Notes under the pieces: generated by a model | What the model was told of the DNA's origin: nothing | The model's database searches: none | What the model saw: the letters and a program-made list of their open reading frames with translations, nothing else | Position numbers and translations under genes: made by a program | Source: Vanilla planifolia | Lineage: Eukaryota > Streptophyta > Magnoliopsida > Asparagales > Orchidaceae | Reading direction: 5' to 3' | Assembly (NCBI GenBank): GCA_023846275.1 | Contig: CM043868.1 | Location: 12,371,755-12,435,754, forward strand | DNA: 64,000 bases | In this document: positions 15,090 to 28,479 of the stretch, in pieces | Layout: each line of letters opens with the position of its first letter | Position numbering within the stretch: position 1 is the first letter of the stretch

Positions 15090-15138
15090 CACAATTTACT
15101 TCTCTTGTGTTTATTTTCTATCATTAATTTCAACAAGT
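12545..15138 (+). mobile_element. LTR-like sequence A of a Ty1/copia element
   Basis: Collinear with 31775-34172 in the same orientation over more than 2 kb. Shared blocks include aaaatga.t.aaaaggag.aagg, acaatataatgatcatataatat-like words, ttattttctcttaggg, ccaagttgt.tttacaactt, attaattacttagaata, tatctctt.aa and ctttacatcattg. The right end leads into a tcaacaAGTGGTGTTAG primer-binding-site relic and a copia gag, so this is a 5' LTR. An (AT)n tract interrupts it near the end. Confidence 0.75.
14999..15087. repeat. (AT)44 microsatellite within LTR A
   Basis: An 89-bp uninterrupted AT run. The matching place in copy B (about 34110-34127) has only acacatacacatataa, so the tract expanded after the copies separated. 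Confidence 0.95.
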
Positions 15139-15160
15139 GGTGTTAGATTGAGGTTTGTAT
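15139..15160 (+). other. Copia primer-binding-site relic after LTR A
   Basis: aagtggtgttagattgaggt resembles the AGTGGTATCAGAGC site, complementary to initiator tRNA-Met, that follows the 5' LTR in SIRE-like copia elements. Several bases differ. Confidence 0.6.
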
Positions 15161-15220
15161 CAAGGGAAGAAATTTCATATTCTATTCTTTTATTTAGGTA
15201 AATTATTTCAATTGTCAAAT

Positions 15221-16480
15221 TATGGATAGACCTTCTTTGTTTAATAAAAATTATTTCTCAACTTACACAAATGCTTTTAAAACTTTTAGTATGAATGTAG
15301 ACTCTAATTTTTTGTTTATATTTGTACAGTTATACTTAATTACTAAATATTAAAGTGATAAATTTAGAATTACGAGATAGAAAAATGCTAAAAGAATGTA
15401 TTATTTATATTATACATTGTCTCAATAGATGTTTCAAGTAATTGATTTAAATTTATGAGACAGACAAATGCTAAAGGATTGAATTATTTACATTGTGATT
15501 TCTCTCAACAGATTAGTACATGATATGTCACTTGACAAGTTTTCAAGTTATGTAGGAACCTGATAACATCATTGATGAGAACTAGATTTATCTTCCTGTT
15601 GAGAAGAAAAATCAAATGAAATCTATTTCTTTCTTATTTTGATAAATCTATTCCTAATTCTAGTAATGAATTGTTTGATTGTTTCAATGAGATGGCTCAA
15701 GAGTAAAAGAAATTAATTATTATGTATGTTACCCTTAGAAAAACTTGTGCTAACAATGAAAATAAAGTAAATATTATTAAAAGTAACATGACAATCTTAA
15801 AGAAGAAAAACTCTTATTATAAAAAATTGAAAGAACATGTCTTCAAAATTTCTAAGTTAAACAAAAAAATTATTGAAAATGATTTTGTATTACTTGAGCA
15901 TGCTTCATGTATTAATTCTTTAAATTTAGAAAATAAGATGCTCAAGGATGAAAGTATTGACTTGAAAAGAATATGATTTAATTTGTTGTGATTCAAAAGT
16001 AACTCAATGATTTGAAAGAAAAATTTACATCCTCTTTTGGTCCTTCTCATGTTTATTCATTTACATATGTGCCTCACCATGTTCTATCTTATAATCATGT
16101 AAAAAGAGACATACTTTATTTTTATAATACTTACATATTGAAGTGGCTATCTATTCAAGTGAACAATGCACCATAAATAACTATTTTGCATACTTCTCAT
16201 TCTCATGCTAAATCCATTATTGCATGTAATTATTGTAGTAGGCATGGAAACATCTCTCTTAATTACTTAATTAAAAAATCCATTGAAATGAAAAGAAATA
16301 AATATGAATGGTTCCTTAAAAGAAAATATTTAAAGAATGTTTTGGCAAATGCATCCTCTCACTCTAAACCTAAGATGGTTTGGTTTCTTAAGTTTAAAGC
16401 TTATGTGGATTAGTAGGCATGCCTTCATTAAAGGACTTATGGAGACAAACCTTGTCTCTTGAGCTTTACATGTAGCTCAT
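15221..16480 (+). pseudogene. Degenerate copia gag after LTR A
   Basis: MDRPSLFNKNYFSTYTNAFK at about 15221 resembles a copia gag N-terminus. At 15722-15975 a Lys/Asn-rich coiled-coil-like stretch (84 codons) follows. At 16186-16413 comes a zinc-knuckle relic CNYCSRHGNISLNY (last Cys now Tyr) and a PKMVWFLKFKA block that mirrors the conserved WVWVPK.K of SIRE-type gag. Stops separate the pieces. Protease and polymerase are not found downstream, so the element is truncated or interrupted. Confidence 0.7.
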
Positions 16481-16499
16481 TAAAAAAAAATTGCATTGA

Positions 16500-19400
16500 T
16501 GAGTAAATATGGTCTTTGTCTTAATAATTTAAGTATATTTTCAAAATCTAACCTTGAAGAACAAACTAAATCTTAAGAATTGAGTACTTGTCATATTAAA
16601 GATGTGTTAATTTATGATGAAATATAGTAATTGGGAAGAAATGCATGGATTAATTAGCTCAAGTTACTTATCATCTAGATTTGATGGGTATGATATGAGT
16701 TTTTGTTGATTGAATTGATTAGAATCAAGACAAAACTATTTTGAAATTAAATGCTTAGGAGAGAATATGAAATAATGTAAAAGAAAAGAATGAAAAGTGC
16801 AAAACTTAGTCATACATGTTTGATATCTACATCGTACACGTATGAAATTTGTGATCATTGCATACTTGGATATTTATGATACATGGTTTACACTTATACA
16901 AGATTTCCATCATATGTGTGCGACACCATTATGTCTACTGGTTCTTTTAGAAAATAATATCTCAAATTGGCACAATACACTATTTGTACTATACTATATA
17001 TAAGAAAATATCATAAGTTTATATAATGTATTAATCTTATCAGTATGATATGTACATCATAGCAATATAATAATTAAACAAATGTATATATGTAAATTAA
17101 GGATTGATGACTTATTGAGTTTATAGTTTGTATATGTATAATTAGGTTGTCATACTTATGTGTCATATCATCATATATAAAGCCATAGATAGTCATATAA
17201 AATCCATTACATGACTAATACGATGTGGATCTCATACTCTTATGATGCAAAAGCTAGCTCTAAGCACTGTGATTGAATTTTTATTTAGATTAGATTCATA
17301 TGATTAATTCATCATACGTATGTCTTATCTTCACTAGTTTAGTAGTGAAGAGTAAAGATCTCAGGTGGTCATGTACATCACAATTTTCAGGTTAATTATG
17401 ATTTGAATAAGCAATGTTGAAGATAAACATATACAATCACCTCATCAATCACATACATTATTAACATTAATTTATATATATATAAAGTGTGGTTTGAATT
17501 CTTGTATGATTTTTTTGATCATACAAATATAATTTACAACATTATTACAAATTATATAAGGAAGAAAAATATAGAAGTCAGATTAATAATATTTCATAGT
17601 CACATCATTATTATCATCTTAACTTAAGTAGACCATAAGAGTCGTGTGACTCATGCATGTATAAGTGTATGATTGGTTGTGTATATTGATCATATCAGTT
17701 ATTCATCATAAAAGCCTATAGTACCTTGATAAAAGTCTATAACTCTAACTTGATAAAAGTATACAGTGGCTTCCTAAAAGTTAATACATTGGTTCAATAA
17801 AAGCTTATAATCATAGCTTAATAAAAGCTAATAAATAAACAAGTAAATATCTAAATAATTGGACAAGCAAACCAAGTAAAGCTTAATATAAGAATTTCTA
17901 TAACCAATGAATAACTAAACAAGAGACATACTATTTGAATCAACGTAAGATATACAACAAAGCTTAATGATTATATAATAGAGAATATAATAGATATAAC
18001 TTAAAATAATAATATGAAACTTATCTTAAGAATAAAAATAAAGGCTAAGGTGAGTCCAAATTAAATGTCATAACCTTACATTTTGCTCTTCTTAAAAATG
18101 ATGAATGTAAGTATGTTTTCTCACAATATATTTTTTAATTGAACATTCATCTATTCTATTATGTTTGGATGCATTTATATACTCTTAAGAATGCTCTCAA
18201 ATGATTTCAAAAAACCCTCAAATAGTAATATAAAAAACTAACTAAATTAGTCATTACCTATTTCTTAAAATAATCATACTTTATGATCCAAGGAATCATA
18301 CAAGTATGCTGCACCATTTACACCATCAATTGCAAAATAGATTGCATTGAAATAATGCATATATCATATGGTATGACAAAAACAAAACTACACAAATCCA
18401 AACCTTGCGCTCTAAAAAAATTGTTATATAATATATGATCATACAGTATGATAAGTCTTATGATAATCTTATTTATACTAATCATAATATATTATATTAG
18501 GATAATAATAAGATCGTACTAGTACAATGCAAATTCGCCTAACAAAATTGAGTTTCAAAACTATGCTCTTAGGTGAAATAGTATCATACTTTAACAAAAC
18601 TGATATCATATTATTCAACCAAAATTGACATGCTCACAACTTTTTTTGTATTCTCGCTAAATAGATCAATGGACCACACTACTATGATGAACATCAACAC
18701 ATTGTATGAAGCCTATTAGCTCCAAACATTACTTGGGATAATAAGTGACATACTCATATGATATGATAAACTTACTCGTACGACAGTATATAAAATTTAT
18801 ATCTCTCATCACTTAGTCCAATCTACCTAATAAATATATCATACTAGAATGAAAGATAAAATTGTACTATAAAAAAATCAAGAATACTAATCCTCAAATC
18901 AAACATTTTAGGTAAATGATGAATGTATTATACAGTAAAGGTATTTGGTATGACAAGTGTAAAACAATCATATACTTAAGATAATGCTCAACTGACTCTT
19001 CTTTTATAAAAAAAATTAGCTGGTCAAAATGTATGATGGATTTGTTGTATAATGATGATTAGTTCAAATAATATAAATCTCATTTAATTTTTTTTAAATC
19101 TAACTTGATTTAGCCTTTACATGTGATGTAACTCACTATAAAATCAATATTCTATAGTAGATAATATATGTAAAGTAAAATAAAATACATGCCCTTAAGA
19201 AAATATAAAGTTTCTTAAGTAAATTATTTTAAGTTTTAATATTTTAATTATAGCTAATGTTTTTTTAGTACTAGTTATTGTTAACACTCAAACACTTTTA
19301 TTAACTCTTTGAATTGATCAAGCTCTCTATATGATTAGCTAAATTATTCTTGAGATACATATTCTTAAATCAAAACTTAAGAGAAGCATTACAAAAAATA

Positions 19401-22110
19401 TAACACGATGAATTTATTATTATCAAATATTTGATGTAATGACTAAGAGGTATAATATCTTCTACTCACATTTGAGTTTCTACTTAAATAATCATCAAGT
19501 AAATCTCATAAATTTATGAATTATTTTTATAGAATAGTCCCTAAATTAGATTCAATATTAAATCAGTGTAGTAATAATATTATGATTAAGTGACCTAGAA
19601 CTAAAAGACCACCTCCCAAACCTCTATTAGTTATGTTTTAGATAAAAGACATTTTAGATCTATAACTGACATGAAGGCTATAAAACCCTCATTTTTTACC
19701 CAGATTTAGATAAGATAAATCTTAGAATCAAGCTGAAGGGATGGTGCTCATGTATATTTGAAAGGTAAAGTCTATTTCTTAATTTTTTCTATTAAAAATA
19801 TTAAAATAATATTAAAACTTAGGGAAGTGTGTCGACATCTCAAATGTATTAAAATAATATTTGAGCATATCAATATTAAATCTCTTCTAGATGAACTCAA
19901 TGATATTGAATTTGTACTTTTTTGACACCTAAGAAATTTATTATAAACTTTTAAAGATTATTTATATTATTATAGTTTTTAAAATTATGTTGATGGTAGA
20001 ATTGTAATTCAAGAATATCAACTCAAAAGACTTGTTTTGGGGGAAGATAAATTTATAAATATTAAAATTATAGGGGTTTCTTTGTGAAAAGAATGCTTAA
20101 ATGGCAATGATTTTCATCTGGTTGCGGGGGTTTATATTAGTGAAGTGATTTTTGTTTTTACTTTTTTGGTGGTTGTTCTAGTAAACAAATCCAAAGTTTG
20201 GATCGTTGAAGATTAAGCCATGATTTTTTTGACTATTGAGCTTTATCCAACTTCTAAAGTTAGTTTTATAAATATGGATGAAGTATTTATTTCTCTATGA
20301 AGGTTTGATTTGAGAGAACTGAGAGATAATAGAGCTCAGGTAGAATGTACTCCATAAGTAGAAGAATGGGCTTTATAAAGTTATGATATTGAAGCTAAGT
20401 GAAGGGTTGGAATAAAGAAGAGTAAGTAGTTAAGCAACTCATTAAATTCTTTCTAGTTTTAAGCATTTAACAACATGGTTGTACATTAATTTAAGTAAGA
20501 AATATGTTCAAATGGTTTGGTTATTAGATAGAGTATTTTGGTTATGCTTTAAGTGAACCTAAAAGAGATAGAATGATAAAATTTCGTTGTTATGTATCAT
20601 ACAAATATGATGGTCCACATCATATGGTACGATCAATTTAAACCATCAGACATAAAGAGTACAAAATATATGATGCTAAATCTTGCGAGTCTTGAAAGGA
20701 TCATTCTAAAACAATACATGAGATTGTATAAGAAATTAAAAAGCTATTAGTTGAGCTGTTAGGATTGTAAAACATGGTTAATATGGGTACTATATTTGTA
20801 TAATGATATTAGGTTCTTCATTTATACATCCTTATCTATTAGAAATAAGATGAGAGAGCATCATATCAATATGATTATAGGGATCAAATTAGATAATCTT
20901 TTAGGGACCTAAAGATAGAGAATTGGTTAAGATTAAGGGTCAGGATCATATATTATGATACATGGAAATATATATATGATAGAGATAACGACTTAATGGA
21001 GACATCAAATAAATTCATTAAAAGAATTGTATAAAGGATCTTATATGAAAGATTTTCCGTTATGACTGAGTCAATCATTCTAGATGATCAAAGTTATGAA
21101 TAAAATGACTTAGTCTAGAGATAGAAGAGACTGTAGTCAAACTTGTACAATGAATAAAATTGTAAGATATGATGACATAGTGATAGATTAATAGTGAGAA
21201 TGCATTGTATAATTAAAGGAGATCATATTATGCAAAGAAAAAAATTATAAATTTTTGTATTTTATGATAGATTATCATAATAGTATGATTTATTGGCAAG
21301 ACAACATGATAGAAAGATTTTGTAATATGATGTTAAGGATCGTACTATATGATTATTTAGAAATGAGAACTATGTTAAAACAAAATTGGATTGTAGGGTA
21401 TGATCTTAGTGACCATGGGGGTTACGAATAATATAGATAGTCTTCAAAATTGTATAATATGATTTAGGTATTGTACTTTTTAATATAACTCAGGGTACTT
21501 ATTTTCTTGTTGGATCGTATAACATGATGGGGGAATTGCACAAGTACATTCTAAAATGGAACTTTAAGCACTTGAAAACAAATTTATGGAAGTCAAATCA
21601 TTTAATAAGTACTATATACCAATATATATTAATTATTGTATATTCATCGTATTGTAGAAAATCAAAGAAAACAAGAGGTTGAAAAGAGCTTTTTATTCTC
21701 AAATTTAGGTACATAAGTCTATAACATGTGTTGTAGTAAAATTTTAATTTTTATATTTTTTTATTTCTTTGCAACTAAATTTTATTATACTAGCAAATGC
21801 TGAAACTTTTTTATGGTTTGGAATAACAACAATAATATTTTGTATTACTTATTACATATTTTTATTGTTTACATGGTTTTACTTGCTTTATGTCTTTTCT
21901 TATTTAATGGCTTGCCTTATTACATGGAAACATAAGGACTAATTAAAATAGAATAAAATGTATATAAAAATGACATCTGAATTGGCATATGTACTTCACT
22001 TTAAACATGGTTAAAGGAGTAATTTGGTTATTTAGAAATTCAACATTATTATTTGGTAATAAAGGAAAATAAAAGATAATACTTGGTATATTCTAAGAAA
22101 TTTTCTTCTC
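16500..22110. other. A+T-rich intergenic DNA with many ATCATAC/GTATGAT dyads
   Basis: No coding relic recognised in 5.6 kb. Short palindromic or hairpin words built on ATCATAC/GTATGAT recur, for example 17311-17322, 17502-17526, 18438-18452, 20596-20611 and 20945-20959. Similar words occur in LTR A/B, so this may be older LTR debris of the same family. Confidence 0.5.
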
Positions 22111-22119
22111 ACATTATGT

Positions 22120-22400
22120 ACCTTGAGCCCAGTTGAGCCACCACTACTCTCACTTACATCAACATTGACTATGCTACCTTCTCTCTGTCATAATGGAGCA
22201 TCCTTCAATAACATTGTATGCCTGCACATACTCAAGTTAAAGCCTCTTAATCAGAATCATGCCATATTGTACTAATCTGTCTTGAAGTGTGCTTCAACTC
22301 TCTTCTGAGCTAATTTGAAAACTTCATCCTATCAAATTTTCTCATATTTTTTCTAAGTTTTTTTTAAATTTCTCAATTCCCATTTTCATGCTAATATTTT
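22120..22400 (+). repeat. 5' LTR remnant of the Tat element
   Basis: catcctt.aata..act.tat through caattaaagc.t.tcaattagaatc-like blocks to cttcaactctcttctga.c.aatttgaa and ctaagtttt.tttaaatt are collinear with 29400-29612. It is followed by the primer-binding-site relic. The upstream C-rich part is short compared with the 3' copy, so it looks truncated. Confidence 0.65.
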
Positions 22401-22401
22401 T

Positions 22402-22421
22402 TTGGCATTACTGTGGGAGTG
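22402..22421 (+). other. Primer-binding-site relic of the Tat element
   Basis: ttggcattactgtgggagtg resembles the TTGGCGCCGTCTGTGGGAA stretch that follows the 5' LTR of many Tat elements, with CG-to-AT type decay. Confidence 0.55.
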
Positions 22422-24115
22422 ACCAAGAATATTAAAATAAAAAATTAAGAAAAAGTTGTATTTATTCTCAAAAAGAAAGCATCTGATAGTTACAACTAAA
22501 AAGTGGTATATATCCTTACACCCTTGTCTCAAATTTCATAAACTTGAAAACACATTCAACCACTTATTGTTAATCTTTTTTATTTATTTTAATAATAAGT
22601 GAAACACTTTATAAGATTTCTCTCCACTCTTTCCATGCTTAAAGGTGAGCAAATTAGAGCAAATTTGGCTACATTATAATGCCAAAGTATACCAAATGTA
22701 CAAAGCATCTCTCCTTTAATAAGGAGACACTCAAGACCCTACTCACAACACCTAAAGTTCATTACATTATATCTACTTGAAAAAAATCTCCCAGTGCAAA
22801 CCTCTTTGCAACAGTATCCTAACAACTTATCCATATCTTATGATGTAAGACCCTCCAACTCATACCAAACTAAGGCCCTCTTTTTTTCTTGACCAGCTTG
22901 TAATGCCACAAGCTCCTTCTTTTGATCAAGAATACCTATGTCCTCTTAATGATGAATTTCACCTATTTTGGAAACATAATTATAACCAAAATATCATCAA
23001 GAAAAATTTTCTTTTCATTAAAGAAATCTTTTTAGTTTCTCTATCTCCTAAACTTTAACTACTTAACTTCATATTTTATTATGATAATTCAAATATTTAT
23101 ATTTTTAAGGAAATTTAAGAAAATTATCTTTTTATATGTCATTATTTTTTCCCATCTTATGTAAAATTTTTTTTATCTATCTTAAAGATATAATCGTAAA
23201 GTAGTTTTAAAAGTTACCTCTTAGGTCAATTTTTTTATTTAACTAGCTCAAAATGCTATTTCTATCATTTTTTTCCAATTATTTTAGACCTAAAAAGATC
23301 TTTGAGTCTCTTCTCCATTTAGAGCAACATCAATTAGAATAACTCATAGCCTACCTCTAATGTTTTAAAGAAGTTCTTAAAGAGATTAATTAAAAAGACT
23401 CTCGAGTTACTCGAGCAGCTCTCATCATGTCTCTTTAACTTGGATATTTCTACACATGGTCAAATGTATATTGAAATCCCTTTAAAAATCTTGAACATAG
23501 TTATTTATTTCAATAATAAGGAGTTCTCTTTAACTTTGTTCGGCATATTAGAAGGGAAGGCATCATTACCTCCAAGATCCCTAGATTGAGGACAAAAAAT
23601 TATGCAAGATAACAAGGATTTTCTTTGGAGGGCTCCATCAGACTAATAAGGATACTAACCTCAAAATTAAAGCACTCCCTTAATTGCACTATTGAAAGAA
23701 AGTTTGGTAGCTATTAAAAAAATAGATTCTATTATAAACTAAATCCACTCTTCGAAAATAATCAAGGCACAATAAAATTCTTTAAAAAAATCATGAGGAA
23801 CATGATTGCACAACTTCTAAATGAAGGACCCTTAAAGCCTTAATCGAGAGAATATTTAAAGAAGGTCACTTTTAGGGGTACAAGGTAAACTTTTCTCTAT
23901 TAAATTCTATTTCTAATAAGCTTACAGAACCAAGTACTATCAACAAAATTAAGAAAGATAACCATACTCTTCTATTGGTATTAAAAGATAAAGAAAAGTC
24001 GCCTATTAGGATCTTTTATGTCATCACCAGATGGAGACAATAGTAGTTAAAAAACTCTAACTTAGTAACTCTATGATAAATAATAATTTCCAAGATGACA
24101 AGGTAATAAGAGCCA

Positions 24116-27100
24116 TTAGTTCTTATATCATTTGGTCAAAAAGATATGTTGCATTTTAGTAACCTCTACAATAATGCTATAGTAGTCTTGAGAATAATTG
24201 CCAATATAAAAGTCTATCGAATACTTATTGACATTAATAATTTGATTTATATCCTTTTTATTAATATTTTTGATAAAATTAGTATTAATTAAAATCTTAT
24301 CTTTTAAATTATAAGATTAGTAGTAGATTTTTTTAAAGAGTCACTAAAGCTAGAAAGAACCATCACATTATCACTTACAATAAAAAATTATTTTAGTTCA
24401 ACCATGCATATGATTGATTTCATTATCATTATCACTCATTCTACCTCTAATGCTATATTTAGAAGGCTGATAATGAATGTATTTAAGATAGTCATCTTGA
24501 CATCACACCTATGCATGAAATTCAATACTCCTTCATGGGTGATTCACATGTAAAGAACCTTCTATAGTTAAGGATATGCTACTTGAACATAATGAAAATG
24601 ATTATTAAGTCATCCATTAAACTTCCTAAAAGAGAAATTGTTAATCTAACTTTTATTTGTTTCAAATTTCCTCTCGATCCATCTGAGTTGACTAAGATCG
24701 TAATTGCTTTTATTGATCAAGATGAAAAAGAAAAGGAGGCCACACTCAGGCTTTTGGTTGAGTACCTTGATGTTTTTATGTGAGAACTCTTATACATGTC
24801 ATGAGTAGACCCCTCAAAAACTTAACACTCCTTTCATATAGATCTAGATGTTTTGATCATCCAATAAAAAAGGTATTTAGCATAAAAAAGATAATTAAAA
24901 AAGAAGTGTCAAACCGCCTTAATGTTGATTTCATTCGACGAGTCTAATACCCCAATTGGCTAGAAAATGTGGTATTCATAAAGAAAAGTAGCAGTAAATG
25001 GTGCATATGTGTGGACTACACCAATCATAATTATGTTCACCTAAAAGACTCATATCCCTTACCTTGAATTGATAATCTTATGGATTTGACCATCGGCTTC
25101 ACTTGTTTTAATTTTTTAGACACAATCTCAGGATAACACTAGATTAAGATAGCTGAAGAAGACGAAGAGAAAACTATATTTATTTACAACTTTGAGACAT
25201 TATATTACAAACTCATGTCCTTTAGGCTAAAGAATTTTGGAACAACTTATCAAATGATTTTTGACATTATCTTTTAAAATGAGAAAAATAAGAATCTTAA
25301 AGCTTATGTGGATGACCTTTAGGTGAAAAGCATTTTTTTCATGCATCTTTAGGAAAGTTTCTTGGTTATATGGTACCAAAGAAGAGAATCCAACCAAATC
25401 TCGATGAAGTAAGAGATATTTTAGATAAGACTTCTCCAAAGACTCTAAAGAACATTCAATGCCTCACTAGATGTTTCATAAAGCTTAACTATTTTATCAC
25501 CAAGTCAAGAGAAAAAGCTTAACTATTCTTTAAACATTTATACAATAAGGCCAAACTAATATAAATAGAGGATTATAAAAATAATTTTTTAAAAAATCAA
25601 GACTTACCCATCCTACTCCCTTATTTTAAGTAGCTTGATACCTAGAGAGTCGTTATTCATTTACTTAGCTATCTCAAGCTTTGTATCAACTATGTGTTAA
25701 TTTAAAAAGACAAAGGTATGTCACAACTCATCTATCATATTTCTCAAACTTTAAAGGATGTAGAAATAAGATATTCTCTTTTAAAAAAGATGGAATCAAA
25801 CTCCTTATATCTACTCGATAACTACGATGATATTTCTAATTCCTCACGATTAAAGTCATCACAGACAAGCCTTTAAAAAGCATCTTTCAGTTGATAAAAA
25901 GTCTTAGAGAGATTGTAAAAATGGGCCATCGAGCTTAGCAATTTTGTGATTGATTTCATTCCTCAAGCATCCCTTAAATCTCAAGTGCTTGTTGATTGTT
26001 TGTTTAAAGGGATTTCCCTTAATGTAGAACTCAAGCCATCTTTAGACACTTGGAAGCTATCTGTAGATCAAGCCTCGAGATAAGATTAATGTGATATTAG
26101 CTTTATTCTATTAAGTCAAGAGGATGTTAAGCTAAAAGGAGACATCAGAATCAACTTTCTAGTCATGAATAACCCAGTTGAATATGAAGCTTTAATAGAT
26201 AGATTGAAACTTGCTTTAGGTTTATGAGTTTAACACCTACTGGTTTTTAGTGACTTATAGTTGGTTGTTAGTCAACAACTTATTTGAAACTAAAGATCCA
26301 CTCCTTAAAACATATAAGACATTAGCACAAACTTTTATGTAAAATTTTGATCAAACTAATTTCACCAAATCCCTTTTGAGTAAAATCAAAAGATAGACCT
26401 ATTGCCCAAATAATGGGATTCCAATAATGGCTTCCCCTCTCTTGAAAAAGCAATTATTGAAAATGCAAAATAATAATCCTCAATTACTTGTTGGATAACT
26501 CCTTTAGAAGCTTAACTCAAGATGATAACTCTTTCTCATAAAAAATCGAACGTCATAAGAATAAAGAGAGAAGCCTAAAGATATATCTTAATCAAAGATC
26601 AACTCTACAAAAAGTTTTAGTTTGAGCCTTTACTTAAGTGTATTCATCAATCCAAATTCAAAGACATTGTAAAAGAAGTACATTTAAGAGAATGTTGTAA
26701 CCACATCTCTAGCCACAACATAGATATGAAAATTATGAGACAAGGATTTTTTAAGCCTACCATACAAAAAGACATCACTTTGTTTGTTAGAAAATACAAA
26801 GGGTGTCAACTTTATGCTCCCTTCCTTAATAACTAGTAACCTCATTGAAAGCCATCAATATTTCATGGCCCTTCTTTGTATTAGACATTGACTTCTTGGG
26901 AGTTTTTCTTATAGCTAGAAAAGGAAGGAAGTTCCTCCTTATTGTAATTAATTACTTCTTAAAGAGGATTGAAGTTAAACTTCTTGTTGACCAAATAATG
27001 GCCAAAGTTCATAATTTTCTCTAGAGAGATAAATCCAATCAATTTAAAATACCATCAATTATAGTTAATAATAATGCTACAATATTCTAAATAGAGACAC

Positions 27101-27360
27101 TCCAAAACTTCTATAAAATTATGACTTTCATTTAAAGAAATTCCTTTGTAGCCTATCCTTGAACAAATAGCTAAGCAGAATCAATGAACAAGAGCTTGCT
27201 AAAGGTTTTAAAGCCTCTCTTGGAAAGCAAGAAAGGGGCTTGGGTCAATTAGCTTCCTAGTGTGCTATAAGCATATAAGAACGCTTTTTCTACTACCATA
27301 GCAGAGTCTCATACTCTTAGATTTTTACTTTGAAGCTATGCTCCTAATAAAAATCAACCA
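24116..27360 (+). pseudogene. pol relic of the Tat element (protease, RT, RNase H, second RNase H, integrase)
   Basis: The longest uninterrupted piece is 66 codons (24583-24780, ending VEYLDVFM at the protease-RT junction). The reverse transcriptase keeps YVDD, but the protease active site is lost and stops occur about every 20-60 codons. The integrase zinc-binding part (about 26660-26815) has lost one Cys. Reading frames shift several times, so no protein can be made. Confidence 0.8.
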
Positions 27361-28479
27361 CTCTATCCTACGAGTCTAAATGTTAAGAGAATGTCAAGAC
27401 ATAGCCAATGTTGAACAAACAAATAACAAAACTAAAAAACTTGAACTAGATATTCTTAAAGATCAAGAACACTTAAAATAGCTCAATAAAAAGTGAAGCA
27501 TAGAAAAGTACTTCAATAAGCACATCAAAAGATATCCTCTTAAGGTAAGGGACATTGTCTAAAAAAATATCATATTTCAAGTAACATGATGGGCATAATA
27601 AGTTAATCCCCAAATTTAGGAGTGGTTACATGTCATTAAAGAAATCATTAGAATAAATACTTTTTGTTACTTCAAATAAAAGATGATATTGAGCTCTTAT
27701 AGAATTGGAGTTGGGAGCATCTGAAAAACATTTATCTTTAAAAGATAAAGGTCACCAAAAAGTATGAGTTAACACATTTTATTTACTCTCAATATAAGAT
27801 CTCTATATTTATTCTCTTAATTGAAATGACTATGGATCACTCACAAAATTTAATAAATATTCTAACATCACTAAAAGCTTGATTAGTATAATCTTGACAT
27901 CTTTTGTTGTCACCAAAATATCTATTAAGGGAGATGGCCTCTACCTCTTCTTTTTCTTATAATTTTTAGAACTAAGGAATGAAAGATAAGGTTTGGATTT
28001 CTTCTTATCCTTTATTGTTTTGTCACATGAAGGCTTAGAGAAGCATACTCTTATATCTTTTTCCTTCTCATGGTAGCTATGTTACATGATAAATTCAATA
28101 CGTGCAACCTAAACCTCCTTTCTTTTTCTCTCTCTTTTGATAATTATCGTAGCACAAAAATCTCAAAAAGAGCTAGTTTTGCATCCTATCCTTTTATCAT
28201 CATGATAAAAACTTAATCCTTACCATCATATGTCACTATCTCTAAAAATATTATTGTATCTTTAAATTCTTATAGGATTACAACATCAATGAAAACTTTT
28301 TGGGACAAATCAGACACATTTTTTCAGAAAGTTGACAACTCGATAACTCTTGGATAATTTCACTTTTCAAAAAGAGTACAAGCAACTCTTCATTGTAACA
28401 CAAATGATGGTTGAAAAGTTAGGGAACCAAATGAATGAGTAGAAGCGTAAAAAAATCCATACAATACCTACTAGGTGCA

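Noticed and set aside
14980..15201. ORF with a long Ile-Tyr repeat
   Set aside because: It is simply the translation of the (AT)n microsatellite in LTR A.
15722..16050. Coiled-coil-like ORFs on both strands
   Set aside because: The plus frame is decayed copia gag and the minus frame is its shadow; neither is a stand-alone gene.
24583..24780. Possible small independent gene (66 codons)
   Set aside because: It is the protease-RT junction of the Tat element (LVEYLDVF is retrotransposon wording).
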